Shown here piece by piece: positions 43,651 through 56,860 of a DNA stretch of 64,000 bases. The stretch's first letter is position 1; every line of letters begins with the position of its first letter. A program made the translations under genes and the position numbers. A model generated the notes under the pieces. That model did no database searches. It was not told the origin of the DNA and saw nothing but the letters and a program-made list of their open reading frames with translations. The DNA comes from Numida meleagris (lineage: Eukaryota > Chordata > Aves > Galliformes > Numididae). The stretch covers positions 1,216,949 through 1,280,948 of the forward strand of contig NC_034420.1 in NCBI RefSeq assembly GCF_002078875.1. Reading direction: 5' to 3'.

Positions 43651-46255
43651 TGCGGCTTTGTGGAGGGAGAGGTTGGAGAACAGGTGTGAGACTTTCCTCC
43701 ACCCCCAGAAATAAAGATGAGAAGACCCATGCTGCTCCCAGACATGTGACAACAGCAGTGGCATTGGACACTGCTCTCCAAAGGACGGTTCAGGGCACTA
43801 CTTTTAGCGTGGAGGGAGGATGGGCAGTGAGGCCACACATCAAGGAGCTGGGAAGAGTGGCAGCATCCTGCATATCCCATCCAAGAAAGAGTCTTTAAGC
43901 AGCGCCCGCAGTCCACGCTCTGTCTCCAGCTCATGCCAGGACATTGTGGCTCCCAGACCATGGTCTCATAGGGGTGACAGTTTTGTTAACCACCCTAGTG
44001 ATGTTCCCAGCCATGCTGATGCACCTCTGCTCTGGGCTTTTCCTGGTAGTGTTGTTATAGCTGCATTCACACATGAGGGCCGATCACTTTTATGGCCCAG
44101 CAACAGTGGCAGAGTGTCACACCACCAGGCATGCATTTGCCTTCCTGTGACTTCTCCACCAGTGCTCTGAATGGACCAGGAGCAGGAAGGTCCCTGGTGC
44201 CCTGCAGAGCATCCTTGGGGGTGTCTCCTGGATCCTCTCCTCCCTATTGTGCTGACTCAGGCAGCAACTGCTGGGTTTCATCTCCTGGAGCAGGGATGGG
44301 GCAGCCAGTCTTAGGGAGCCAGAATTAGGTTAGCTCCTGCCTGTGCCCCCCCCAACACCTGCCTCAGCTCTGTGCAGGCACCATACCACTGCCCCGAGCA
44401 TCCTCTGGGTGCATGGGTACCAGGGTAGTGTGCACTTCACCGAAGGGCATCTCCCTGCTGCACACACAGCAAATGGCCAGCGCTCACCTTCTCCACGCAC
44501 ATATCTCCTCTAGTGATGGGTTGCTTAGGGACACCTTTCAGCCAAAGCCCGTGACATTGAAAAGAGGCATTTTAGGGGCTGAGCACACAGAGGAGCTACT
44601 TGACGATGCTTCCCAGCACGGATGAGCTCTTCCTGGCCCGTAGGCTCCGGAAGGCACAAGGAGCACTTGGCACACCGGCCCTCCAGCACGCGCTTCCCTT
44701 CCACTTGATGCAAACGAGCCCTTAACATTTTGGCAAGTGGCTGTGCTGGGGGGGCCCCATGGGGTGCCGATACTCTGCTGCCCACCTCTTGGCTCCCAGC
44801 CCTGCCAGGAGGATACTGGGGCAGCAGCCAAGGGATGTGCTCTGTCACTCGGCCACCTTACCCCAACCCTGGTCCCGCAATCACAGCTCACCGCAAACAA
44901 CGCATTAGCACCAGGTTTGCATCTGCATCCCCATGCGCCAGGTAAGGAGGGGCCGGCAGGCTTGGGGAAGGATCACACGTGGCAGCTTTTAATAGCAACC
45001 CGCCTGCCTGTCACCGGCTTCTCATCACTCCTCTTGAAGCGGTTGCTAATTACCAACAAGCTGGTGTTTGCATGGTGGGTGTGACGTTCCCCTCCGCGGC
45101 CCTCGCTCTGTGGCTCTGGGGAAGGGGGGACCCATGGGTGGGCTGCAAGAGGGGCTGGGAGGGGCACTGCCTTGGGGACTTGGAGCTGGGGTTGAGCAGA
45201 AAGTGGGTCTCCCCATTGCTCCCACCTCCTGGACATGTCCCCTTCCTTTCATTCCCACCTCTGGAAGTGTCTAGGGGGTTAAAGCTGATGAGCTTTGGGC
45301 TGGTACCGGCCTACCCACCGCTCTCTGGTGATGCTCTGCCACACCAGGATCTGGTGCCACCAGCGCTATCCCACAGACTGGGGTCATCCTGCCCCATGCA
45401 TCGCCCCTTCTGAGCCCTAGCATGATGCTTAAGCCTTGGGGACACAACTGCGATGGAAACAGGAGTTCCGAGAGAGGTGTGCTGAGCCTGGAGGGAGGGG
45501 ATGGGGACCTGGTGGCAGTGATCCTCACAGGTTCCAACCCCATGGGACATCTCCTTCCTGTGGTCGGGCCCTCTCCTGGGTCCACCGCATCCAAAGCCCC
45601 ACAGTGAGATCCCCCCATGACGGCTGCTGGGGGGTCCCTGCTCCTGTGCTGTGTGGGGGACCCCCAAGGAGGAGCCAGCATCTTCCTGGAGCCTCTTGGA
45701 GGAGACAGGGCACACCGTGGCACCCCTCAGCACTCTGCAGCACCCCATGGCACCCAGCTCTTGCTGGCACCCAGTGAGTGACAGCGCCCAGCCCCCAGCC
45801 CTCCACCCCCCTGTCAATCCGCAGGGGAATTATTTATCCCGACAATAGGAATTGTCTGCACGGGCCCTTCCCCCTCCCCAGCACCTACCCCAACAAAGGA
45901 AATCATCCTGATATGAAAGGGAAAATTAAATTACCCCAATAAAGACTTAGTGCTGCTTTAATGACATCACCAGACTCAGGCGCTAATTAGCTGAGTACAA
46001 AGGAAGCTAAATGTGAAAACGTGAATTTTTGTTCCCTTTTCTGCTGTCGTAGAGCATCAGTGGGAGGCTTGGCAGGCAGGGCAGGAGCTGCTCCTGCTAC
46101 CCTGCCCAGAGCTCCCCAGGGAATGCTCACACAGAGCAGCAGCTGGAGCACAGTTGGATCCTGCCAGAGCCCCAGTGCCAAGGCCTGGTCCTGCTCCGTG
46201 CACCCCTGGGCACTGTGAGCTGCCCTTGCTGCAGGCTGGGGTGGGCATGCTGCTC
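43650..46255. other. Intergenic, mostly unique sequence, no gene seen
   Basis: GC-rich unique sequence without repeats I recognise. An AT-rich island at about 45825-46035 (ATTATTTATCCCGACAATAGG, AAATTAAATTACCCCAATAAAG, GCGCTAATTAGCTGAG) is another candidate regulatory element. Confidence 0.4.
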
Positions 46256-47105
46256 GCTGCTTGCTTTTCATGCATGCACATGCCCTGCTTCGTGTGCTGC
46301 ACTGCACCGCTCACTCCTCCTAGCGGACTGCACCGCGTGCACATACCTCGCTGCAGTGTGAGGCTCACACCTTGCACGGTGCCCACCGCACGTGCAAACC
46401 TTGCATTGCATACTATGCTGCACTACTGAGTTTGCACTGCACATGCAGTGCACACTCTTTGCTCCCACTGTGCAGTGATATGCAACATCATGCAAGAGAT
46501 GTGCATGCAGTGTACACTCCATGCAAGATATGCGCATACGTGCACCCACCTCTCTGTGCTGCCTAGCTCACATCTTGCACTGCGTGCACTGCATACCCAT
46601 ATCTTGCACTGCATACAACACTGCACACAACACTGCACAACTCATACTTCTCGCTGCACACACTGCAGGCATACATCTCACTGAACTGCACAACTCACAT
46701 CTCCCAGTGAGAGGGCACTGCATGTACACACCTCACTGCATGGCACACCTCGCACTTTCCAACGCACACACTGCATGCACACTGTTAGTTGCACTGCACA
46801 GCTCACACCTCCCACGGCGATCAGGCACAACACACATCTCATTGCACAGCTTGCACTTCCTGCAGCGAGCACACAATGCACACCTCGCAGTGAACACTGC
46901 AGCATGCAGACTCCTAGCTCTGCGTGCACAGCACACTGCAAGCATGCATGCACCTCAAGCCACACAAATTGCAGCCGCAGAAGGGCCACACGCTGCTCGT
47001 CCTGCACCTGTGTGGCTCTGTGAACACCTCCCACGTGCTACACACATTGCATACTTGCACCTACATGGCACCTTGCACACCTGCACCCCATCCCTGCACA
47101 GTGAT
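46255..47105. repeat. Degenerate TGCACTGCACAC repeat
   Basis: Words CTTGCACTGC, ACTGCATGCACAC and CTCACATCTCGCA recur for about 0.85 kb. Unit length is irregular (about 20-27 bp). The long plus-strand His/Thr/Ala-rich frame is a repeat translation. Confidence 0.82.
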
Positions 47106-48174
47106 TGTGTGGCTGCATGGAATTTGTTCTGCTTTGGGACTGGCAGCAGCACGGAGCTGCTCACCCCAGGTGTGGGACCCTCTGCAAAGGGTCTCCAGGC
47201 TGGGCTGCAGCAAGCAGCCTGCAAGCAGCTAGTGCCCCCTCCCCCCCGCCTCAGCATCAGCCCCAGCTTGAATTCTCTCTACGCAAGCAGGCAGTGGTGC
47301 ATCCCTTTATTCACTTCCAAATTTAGGGCTGCTTTGCCCTGCAGAGGTACTGCTGCATCTCTCCTCCACCCCAGTGGTTTTCCCCTTGCTGCACAGGGCC
47401 GTGGCAATGCAGAGGGGCTCCAGCAGAGGCCAACAGTCTGCTCCTGCAGCTTCCTAAGATGTAAGGCCTCATTTTAATTAAAGCTTAAACAGCAAAGGAA
47501 GCTTACTCTTCACCACTGCCCCCTCAAACCTCACCCCAACCCCTTCAACTTCCCACTTGGGAAATTCAGTGGTGTGTGCAAGGTGACCCCTGCCCCTTGC
47601 AAGCTCTCCCCTATGGGCAGCTGGGACCCAGTGCCACTGGTTGCTCCCAGCTGTCCCCATGGGGACAGGGTGGCACTGTGGGTACCAGCCGTCCCCCACT
47701 GGGATTGAAGGGGATCCCGGGATTTAAGGGGATCCCACCAGCCCTGCTCGCCTCACCGCTCAGTGCCGGCTGCAGCCCAGACGCATGGGTACGAACGCCT
47801 CCGTGCCTCCTTAAAATGACATCCCTGGTCTCCATGGCAACCCCGCTCTGCCTCAGACCAAGAGCATCATCTGCTCCATCATCCCTGCAGGCCAACACAG
47901 CACTGGGGGCACTGAGGCTGAGGGACCCCTGCCGCCCCCAGTGCCACTCCCATAGCCACCTATATTGCCACCCTCACCCCTTCCTGGGTGCCACGTGGCA
48001 TCAGGATGAGCCCTGGGGTACCCCAAAAATTCACAGCGTGATGGGAGGCTGCAGGGGGGAGGCAGCTGGTGGGGCTGTGACAGAACGGATGCGGCTGATC
48101 CTGGCTGGCTGTGGGCCTGGGAGAAGGGGCTGCCAGCTGCTGGGGGGTGATTTGTGGTGGGGGTGCGTGTGGGG

Positions 48175-48720
48175 TGATGCACAAAGGGAGGAGGGGTGTG
48201 TATGGGGAGAAGGGACACACACAGGGAGAAGGGATACGCATGGGGAGAAGGGATGTTATGAACACAAGGGTAGAAGGGATGCACATGTAGAGAAGGGATG
48301 TACATGGAGGAAGGCTGCATATGAGGAGAAAGGATGTATACGGGGAGAAGTGATGCATATGAGGAGAAAGGATGGGCGTGCAAAGGATGCACGTGGGGAG
48401 AAGGGATGCATGGGGGAAAAAGGATGCACATGGGGAGAAGGAATGCATATGAGAGGAAGCAATGCACGTGGGGAGGAGGAATGCATATGAGGAAAAGGGA
48501 TGCACACTGGGAGAGGGGATGCATATGGGGAGGAAGGATGCACAGGTGGAGAAGGGATGCTAATAGGGACAAGGGGGGTACATGGGAACTAGGGACTCAC
48601 ACAAGGAGAAGAGATGAAGATGGGAAGAAGGGAGCGCGCAGAGGAAGAAGGGGTGCAGGAATGCACATCAGAAGAAGGGATACATGTGGGAAGAAGGGAT
48701 GCATGTGCATGCAGAGCTGC
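48175..48720. repeat. Purine-rich minisatellite, unit about 19-21 bp (GGGGAGAAGGGATGCACAT)
   Basis: About 25 copies of GGGGAGAAGGGATGCACAT with ATGAGGAGAAAGGATG variants. One strand is almost wholly purine apart from the TGCAC word. Confidence 0.92.
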
Positions 48721-50995
48721 ACATGAACTAAAAATCAGTGCAGCTGGATGTAGCTGCATGGATGAGGGCATGGAGCTGGCATTGCTCACACTGCGGGGTG
48801 CCCTGTGGGGTGGCTGCTGCTGTGGGGTGGAGGAGAGGGGCAATGGCACCAAGCCAGGGCTGCACATGGGATGGGGTGCAGGAGCCACGGCCCAGCCCCA
48901 TGCCACCTGCCCTCTCATTTGTCCTCGTTAAGGGCTGGCAGGGCATCTAATTAGGTGGTGTGAGTGCCAGAGCCCTGCTGACAGCCACCTGTGCACTTCG
49001 CCTCCTCCTCACACTGCCTCCTAATTAGCGGGCAGGATGCTGCTGCCCTCTCCGGGACGTGCCAGTGCGGGTGGCACTGCTGTCACTGTTGCCCTGTGCC
49101 CCTGCATCCTCCCAGAGTACCCCCTCCCATGGACACCCCCAGGACTCCAAGTTCCACATCTCATGGGCACCAAGCTCTAGCATCCTCTGTTCACCCTGAG
49201 CACCCCAGATCCATGGGGCATAGCCACCCGCGGGCAGGCACAGTGCAAGGACTTGGAACCTTCGCAGCCCCGTGAGCTGGGCAGGGCTAACGAGCCGGAG
49301 GCCTCTTTAATTAGATTAATTGGCTCCCATTCGGCTCCAGAAGAGCTGTCAGGCTGTGTGCATCTTCCTGCTGTACCTGGTTAATTGCGGCACCGCGGCT
49401 GCTGCTCTGCAGCTCTTGATGGCCACCAAGAGCCGGCGCTGGGCAGAGCCGTGTGGTGCTCGGTGATGTGCCCACGGGGGCATGCAGGAAGCCTTGGCAT
49501 CTCCAGGAGGTACCAGCCACATCCCAGGGTTGGCACAGGGTGCGGCAGCTCCCCAGGGTGCACAGGGCTCAGGAAGATGCACCCATGGGTGCAGAGTGGC
49601 CGGCATCCACCTGCTGGATGCCGCACCCCAGAGGTCCCACTCAGCCCCAAAACCTTACACAAGACACCCACTCACACATCTCCCAGCCACAGCAGGTGTC
49701 TGTGGGGATGGCCTGGCCACCGGGATGCCACCAAGCCCAGTACTGTCCCCAGTACAGTCACCAATCCTCAGCTGTGCCCACTCAGACACCAGTCCCCATA
49801 TGGGACAGCAGCAGGAGGAGGTGGCCCCAAGGGTACATGGAAAGAGCTGGGAGCAGGGTGCTGGCTCCATCCTAGGTGTGTGTGCATGGGACCAGTCCGA
49901 CTGGAGCTCCTTAACCAAGGCAGCAGCAGCACATCCCTGGGGAGACGTGCTTCAATGTGGGTTTTTTTTTTTTTCTGCCAGTGAATGTTAATCCCTGCTC
50001 AGCATCTGTTGCCTGCGCTCCTGGCAGGCTTGCTGTCCCCAAATCTGGGGGCATGGCCCACTTGGTGAGCCCAGCAGTGTGGGGACGTAGGGATGGTGAC
50101 GGGTCAGGGTGTGGTGGCTCCATCCCTGGGGAATGGGGGAAACAGGGGACACCACAGTGCCATGGGTGTGGGATCAGCAGGCACAGCCCCATAGGATGGG
50201 CTCATGTACCTGCGGATGGGACGTGTCATTTGGGGAGCACATCCCAGCTGCGGGGTGGGGACAGTGAGATCTTCCCTTGCCACTGCACTTGGACTTGGGG
50301 TCAGACAGGGGCTGGATGCTTTTCTCATCCTTTAACTTCATCTCGATGCCTTGTAGGAGCAAGCAGAGCTCTTCTGCTTGCCCCGGATTTGGGACATCTC
50401 CTTGGTGGCTCTGGGGACATGGGACAACCTGCCTGGGCAGGCTGTGTTGCAGGGGACTCAGCAGTCAGCATAGAGCCACCTGGGGGACATAACTACCCCC
50501 AAACCCAGGATTTCAGACACTTGTTGTGAATGCGGAGGGCTTGAGGGAGGAGCCCTGCCACAGGGGGTGTGCTGCGTCACAGACACGGGGACATCGCTCT
50601 GGGTCACCTTGTGGGAGGAACCGCAGGCAGCCAGGGGGGCTGGGGCTCCCATCCTTGCCTGCATGCACCCCATCACATGGATGGGGTGAAGGGAGGAGAG
50701 GAGGAGGAAGCACTTCCTCCTCACAGCAGGTGCTGCTCCAAGGGTGCCTGCGCCCAGGGGACAAGAGCCCTGTGAGCCCCATGAAGCCACTCGTGCATTA
50801 ATTGAATATTCAATTTTCGAAATAACCTTGAGGAACTGAGCGAAGAGGCTGGAAGCAGCGCTGATTACAGCTGCACCTGCTTGACTGTGCGGCTCCATGC
50901 TCCCCGCAGCCCCCCCGGTGTCCCCTTCCCAGCCCCCGCCCCACAGACAGTGCAGGGACACAGGGGGTGGCAGCAGGGGGATAAGGGTCTGTCCC
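48720..50995. other. Intergenic, no gene seen
   Basis: GC-rich sequence with chance frames. Short AT-containing stretches at 49300-49390 (TTTAATTAGATTAATTGGC) and 50795-50830 (CATTAATTGAATATTCAATTTTCG) are unique and could be parts of regulatory elements. Confidence 0.4.
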
Positions 50996-51345
50996 CAGGG
51001 GTAGACAGCGTGGGATCTATGGGTCCCCAGGTCACAGCATGGGATTGGTGCGTCCCCATGTCAAACCATGGGCTCTGTGTGCCCCCACGTCACAGTTTGG
51101 GCTCTGCGTGTCCCCATGTCGCAGCCTGGGATTGATGTGTCCCCATGTTACAGTGTCACAGCATGGGATTGATGTGTCCCCATGTCACATCATGGGCTCT
51201 GTATGTCCCTATGTCACAGCCTGGGTTCTGTACATCCCTATGTCACAGCCTGGACTCTGTGCGTCCCCATGTTATGCCCTGGGCTCCGAATGTCATCATA
51301 TCACAGCATGGGATCTATGGGTCTCCATATCACAGACAGGGCTCT
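50995..51345. repeat. Minisatellite, unit about 29-33 bp (GGGATTGATGTGTCCCCATGTCACAGCAT)
   Basis: Around eleven copies with the conserved core TCCCCATGTCACAGC and a variable GGGCTCTG or GGGATTGATG half. Confidence 0.92.
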
Positions 51346-53394
51346 GCAGCCCTCGCTCAGCACCCACAGCACTGATGCCACCCTCACCACTGTCCCACCT
51401 TGCACCCAACCATTTCCCACCCGGGGAACACTCATCCCCTGCACAATGCTGTCTCCCTGGGGATGCCACAGAAGCACCTGGGACCCACCAGATCCCTCCA
51501 GGATCGGCAGGATGGAGCTCTGCATCCCTCCGCATCCCCTCACCAGCACAGCCCTGCAGATTTCTGGCTGCCTCCACACTTGGCCGCATTAATAACCCGC
51601 CGGCTGCCGGGGAAGGATTTACCAGCTGTTTTTCCTGACTCTGTTGGCCTCGGATAAATCAGCGGGGGGGTGTCACACGGCATTTGCCAGGGGGCTGATG
51701 GATGGCGCTGAGCGAGTGGATGGCTCGTGCTGATGCTTCCAGGCGCTGCCGGGGTGGGATGCGCAGCCCCGGGGAGGGGACCGGCACGGAGCCCACCCTG
51801 CAGGGGGTCCCAGCTCACCCAGCCCCATCTCTGCCTGCGGGAGGGAGATTAGCTCTGAAGAGCTGAGCACGCACAATATTTGCGAAAGCAATTGCAGGAG
51901 AAGCAGGGAGCAGCTGTGGGCTGAGCAGCCTGCCCGCCTCCACGCGTCCCCGCGACATCTGGAGGCGGCAGCTGTGCCGGCGAGCGAAACCTGTTCGGGG
52001 GGAAGGATGGGAGCAGGACCCCGCAGCACGCGGTGAGGGACCTGTGCTGCATTTGGGGTTGCGGGACACCCCCAGGAATGGCCCTGTGTGCCCCCTGGGT
52101 CACTGCAGTGCACTGGCAAAGGGGAGTGGCTGTGCCCCTGTGGCACGCGGGGAGACAAGAACCAGGTGGCTCCTTGCTGGTGTCACTCATCACAGAGCCA
52201 CCTAAAAGCCTGGGGAGTATTCAGCAAGCATGAGCAATGCAAATGCAATGGAAGCATTACCCTGAGAGGCTGAACCATGCCAAAACCCCAAAGAGAGGAG
52301 GAGATGGCATCCCACTGCTGGTGGGGACACTCCATTGGTGGTTCTGTGCCCCTGGACGGGCTTGGATCCCAAACCTGGTGACACCCCACTGCCTGTGCCA
52401 GCTATGCCATGCAGAGTGAAGCCAAAGAAGATGCATTATTCCCTTTAATTTGTGCAGGTGCAGTGGGGATGCTCAGCCCTCACAGGCTGTGCCCATGCCC
52501 CCAGTGGTCATCCATTTTCCATGCAGCATCTCTGCATCAGAGCAATGCACCAGAGCAATGCAGCAGAGCAATGCCCTCTTGGAAAATCCCATTGTGTTTT
52601 GCCAAAACAAAACAACAAACAAACCACGGAGAAGAGCCCCGCGCATTCAGGTTGCATTGGCTGTATTTTGGAGCAGCGCTGGGGCAGGGAGCATACCCCA
52701 TGCCATGCAGCATCCCTCCTCCACTCCAAACCTCCAGATTCTGGAGGAAAACTTCCAGCCTGCCGTGGGGTGCAGAGCATCCTGTGCAGCGTCAGGCCCC
52801 TAACTGCAGCCCTCCAGCACCCAGGAGGAGAGAAACTCCTCCATTTGTGGCTCAGCAGCAATAAAGCTCTGCATGGCTGCGAAGAGAATTCACCCGCCTC
52901 CAAAACTGTGTGAGATAAACAGCTGATGGGAGCGCTCTGTGATTTTGCACGGCGGCACTGTCACACTATTTGGGGACAGTAGGGCTGAGAGGGGAGTGAG
53001 GGGGTCTGTGCGTACACAGACCACTGCTCCCATACCCAACCCCGCTGCCCGTTGGTGCCTTCTAAAGGAATTCTTCCCACCAGCAGAGGATGGAGCTGTT
53101 CTGAGGTGTCTGGGTGCTCTGGGCCACACTCCCATCGCGTGTCGGTGCGGGGCTGCCGGGGAGCATTTCCCCTGTAATTGCTGCTTCGCCATGGCAACGC
53201 AGTACATATTGTTTCAGAAAGGTCACCGCCGAGAGTCGGTGGGCTCGGCAGAGAGCGCTGCTTTTGTTTCTACATATTTATGAAGGGGAGATAGGAGGAG
53301 TCTCCAGACGCTGCTGGAGGATTAAGCTTCTAGTGGGTGCTGGTGAGGATGGATCCTCTGGGAAGAGGTCATGGCTGGGATGCGGGGTGTCAGG
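51345..53394. other. Intergenic, no gene seen
   Basis: GC-rich unique sequence with short frames on both strands. A palindrome-like RFX X-box half-match lies at 53185-53198. No RNA gene or transposon recognised. Confidence 0.4.
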
Positions 53395-54420
53395 TGGGAG
53401 CACGGGGCGTGGTGATGCACCACAGGGCATGGTGGGGTACCACAGGATGAGAATGTGAGGTGCCATGGGATGGACAATGTGGTGTACAGTGGGATGGAGA
53501 ACATGGGGTGACAAGGAGTGGGGGATAGGGGGTACCTTGGAATGGAGAACATGGGGTACCATGGATGGAGAGTGTGGGGTACTGTGGGATTGAGAACACG
53601 GGGTGACAAGAGATGGAGAATGTGGGGTACCATGGAATGAACAAGATCATGTATTTTGGGATGGAAAACATGGGGTGCCAAGGAGTGGGGGATATGGGAT
53701 ACTGTGGAATGGAGAGCATAGGGCACTACGGATGGAGAACATGGCGTACTGTGGGGTGGAGCATGTGGGTTGCTATGGAATAGAGAATGTGGTGTGCTGT
53801 GGGATGGAGAACATGGAGTACCAAGGAGTAGGGAATATGAGGTACTGTGAAACTGAGAACATAGAGTACTATGGATGGAGAACATGGGGTGACAAGGGGT
53901 GGAGAATGTGGGGTACTGTGGAATGGACAACATTGTGTACTTTGGGATGGAGAACATGGGGTGTCAGGAAATGGGGAATGTGTGGTGCCATGAGATAGAG
54001 AACATAGGGTACTGTAGGTTGGAGAACATAGGGTGCCATGGAAGTGAGAATGTGGGGTGCCATGGGACGGAAAGCAGGAGATGCCATGGGATGGACAACA
54101 TGGTGTACTGCAGGGTGGAGCATGTGGGCTGCTATGGAATAGAGAAAGTGGAGTGCCGTGGGATGGAGAATGTGGGGTGCCAAGGAGTGGGGAATATGAG
54201 GTACTGTGGAATGAAGAACAGAGGGTACTATGGATGGAGAACGTGGTGTGACATGGGATGGAGAATGTGGGGTACCAAGAGACGAAGAACATGGGGTACC
54301 ATGAGATGGAGGTGAGCATGGAGTACCACAGGGTGGGTGCTGCACTGTGGGGTAATGAGAGATGGAGAATGTGGAGTACTAAGAGATGGAGTGCTGTGAG
54401 ATAACACAGGAAGGAGCATC
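53395..54420. repeat. 1 kb minisatellite with higher-order structure, unit about 25-30 bp
   Basis: Monomers resemble GGGATGGAGAACATGGGGTACTGT. Groups of diverged monomers recur as larger blocks; for example the block starting GCATGTGGG at 53761 is repeated at 54120, a spacing of 359 bases. No coding function. Confidence 0.92.
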
Positions 54421-54827
54421 ATGTGTTGCCATGTGGCAAAGCACTGTGGCACAGCCAGCGACGCAGGCACCATGGGCAGGGCCAAACCCCAGCCCCACAT
54501 AGCTGGCTTCCCCACATGAAGATGCCACAGGACAGCAGTGTCATGAGGGTCCCCATTGTCCCCAGAATCCCACTGGCACACAGCTATGTGAATGGGAGTG
54601 GGATTCCCTGGGAACACAAATCCTTACCCTGCATAGGGCTGCAGCCAGAGTGGGTCTGTTGTAGCACTGGCTACTGGGGCTGTGCCCCCAGCATTGCCCC
54701 TGTTGCTCTTCATGGTGCCCCAAGCCCTCCCTGTTCACCTAAGATGACCCTTGGCCAAAAGCTTGGTGGACCCGTGATGCCATGTGGGTGATGGACAATG
54801 GTCTCCTGCAGACTCAGAATTAGAGTC

Positions 54828-54945
54828 ACAGAGTGGCTTAGCCTGGATCCATCTGGTCCAACCCCTGCCCCAGCAGGGCCACCAAGAGCAGGCTGCCCAG
54901 GACCATGTCCAGGTGCCTTTGAAAGGTCTCACAGACTCACTTCTG
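54828..54945 (-). repeat. CR1 LINE fragment
   Basis: AGAGTCACAGAGTGGCTTAGCC, then CATCTGGTCCAACCCCTGCCC and AGCAGGGCCACCAAGAGCAGG match an inverted CR1 3' region, lacking the terminal octamer repeats. Confidence 0.8.
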
Positions 54946-55439
54946 TGTCACCAAAGTGCGTGCCCCAGGTGCCCCCAGGATCTCATATCCCATGGATATG
55001 GGTCTTGGCACCGCTGCGGGCTGTCTCTGTCAGGACATGGGGACAGGATGGGGACATCACCTTGTGATGGAGGGATAACTCCGGTGCTTCCCAGACTCAG
55101 CTTCATTATCTTGTCTGTACATTCATTAATCAACGCTCCTTATGTAAACACACACACCTCCAGGCCTCTGCTTCCCATCACCCTGGCAACAGCGCAGCGA
55201 GGCCGAGCATCCCTTTCGGATGCACTCTGGGCTCCCACCTGTTCCATAGCCCCAGACAGAACTTTGTGGCTGCTCCCACCCCAAGGATCGGGCAGCAGGA
55301 GCTGCTGGAGGGGGATGCCATGAGCAGGGACTCACGTGTCTCCAGGGGATGCTCAGCAGCACAGAATGGACAAAGTCCTGCACCGAAGGCCAAGTCATTT
55401 AAGGTTGGAGAGAAATGTGAAAGGCAGCAGGAAAAGCAA

Positions 55440-55625
55440 ACATTAGCGGCAGCCATGCGGCTGAGGGGAATAGGAAGGGCTTTAACAAACACATCAAGGG
55501 GAAAAGGAAATACTGGAGAGCCAAGACAGAGTAGGCCCATTAATAAATGAGGAAGGATATTAAATTAATGATGATCCTCAAATGGCTGAGTTAGTGAACT
55601 ACTTATTGAGACCTGCCGTTAACGA
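55440..55625 (+). repeat. Old CR1/L3-type LINE remnant (5' coding part)
   Basis: AACAAACACATCAAGGGGAAAAGG, GGCCCATTAATAAATGAGGAAGG and CTCAAATGGCTGAGTTAGTGAACTACTT resemble the segment upstream of the reverse transcriptase in CR1/L3 LINEs. It is heavily decayed, with no frame. Confidence 0.45.
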
Positions 55626-56329
55626 GAACAACAAGAGAAAGTGGCTGAGGCAATCAGAAAGTGATGGAGGATGCTGAGAGCAGTGCAGGAGGGGAGCAGG
55701 AGTGGGGAGCAGCAAGAACAGAGCCTGGAAACCAGAGGGACTGGGACTGGGAGCTGGTTCCCATAGTTCGTTAGGGTTTGCCCTCATGACATCAGAGCTT
55801 CTGACACTGACCTGCCCCCGTTCGTCCCCCTGTTGATTTCCCACTGAATCCACCGGTGGCTGAGAAGCCCAAGGTTGCTGCAACACCCAGCTGTCCTCAG
55901 ATGAAAGGAAAGCTCTGGGAAGGGAATGTTCTGTCCTGAATAAGTGCCCCAAATCCCCTGTGCTGCTGGGAAGGGCTGCTCAGAGCCCTGGACTGAATGA
56001 AGGCAATGCTGACCCCTGCAACCAGCATGGCCTTGGGCACGTCTCTGTTCCCATACCAGAGATTCCTGGCACCTCAGAGTATCTTTGAGGCTTGTTATGG
56101 TGCATATGGCACAGGGCACACACCTTGAGGATGAAGCAGTGCTGGAATGCTGCAGGAGCCGGCCGCTGTTCCTTCCTGGGGCTCTTTGCCTGAGGAGAAG
56201 CTGCACCAAGGTCGTGGGACAGGACGGGGACATGGAGACACATTCCTCACTGATGCTCCATGTGGATGATGCTCCACGATGCGGGTCCGTCGGGGATGGT
56301 GTCCGGGAAATGAGGGCCCTCCTCAATGT

Positions 56330-56860
56330 TTTATGGGCCCAGTGGTCCCCAGGGTGTGTTTACAGGGCAGTAAATTAAAGCACTCAGCCAAGTGACATTT
56401 GTGTTCTGCAAATGCGATTATTATGCATGATTAGCAGCCAAGTGCACTGAAAAACCCACACTTGCTATGCTCCGTGGCGAGCTGCTCGCTGTCCTGCCCG
56501 CATCCCCCAGCTCCAGAGTGTGCCCTGTGCGGGCGGCTGCCCTTCTCCTCCCCATCTCTGGGGACAGCATAGGGTGATAGGTCCCCGCTGGTGTGGCAGG
56601 GACCCTCCCAGTTGGGTACTCCCACTGGCTGCCGAGTGATGGGCCGTGCCAGCCCGGCAGTTGCCAGACTTCCCTTCCAGCTCCTGACCCAGCTTTCCAG
56701 CAGAATGCCTCCAAACCCACTTTTTAACTTTAATTATTTATCTGTAACCAATTTGGCAGGAAAACCAATTAAACGAGTGGGTGATTAATGACCTGCTGAT
56801 TTGCACAGGTACCTAATTTAAATGTCTCTGTAATATATAAGCACATTTCGGAGATGCTTG
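56330..56860. other. Two AT-rich islands flanking a GC segment
   Basis: AT-rich unique stretches at about 56360-56460 (GCAAATGCGATTATTATGCATGATTAGC) and 56715-56850 (TTTAACTTTAATTATTTATC, AAAACCAATTAAACGAG, TGTAATATATAAGC) are candidate regulatory elements. No coding frame. Confidence 0.35.

Noticed and set aside
46521..47477. 318-codon plus-strand frame
   Set aside because: Most of it runs through the TGCACTGCACAC repeat; lack of stops follows from the repeat words and the tail matches no family.
53395..54420. CRISPR-like appearance of regularly spaced repeats
   Set aside because: There are no unique spacers, monomers are contiguous and diverged, and the DNA is avian; this is a minisatellite.
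55780..56330. Possible gene between 55.8 and 56.3 kb from overlapping minus-strand frames
   Set aside because: Overlapping frames compete with no splice-site logic, no family resemblance and no CpG-rich start.
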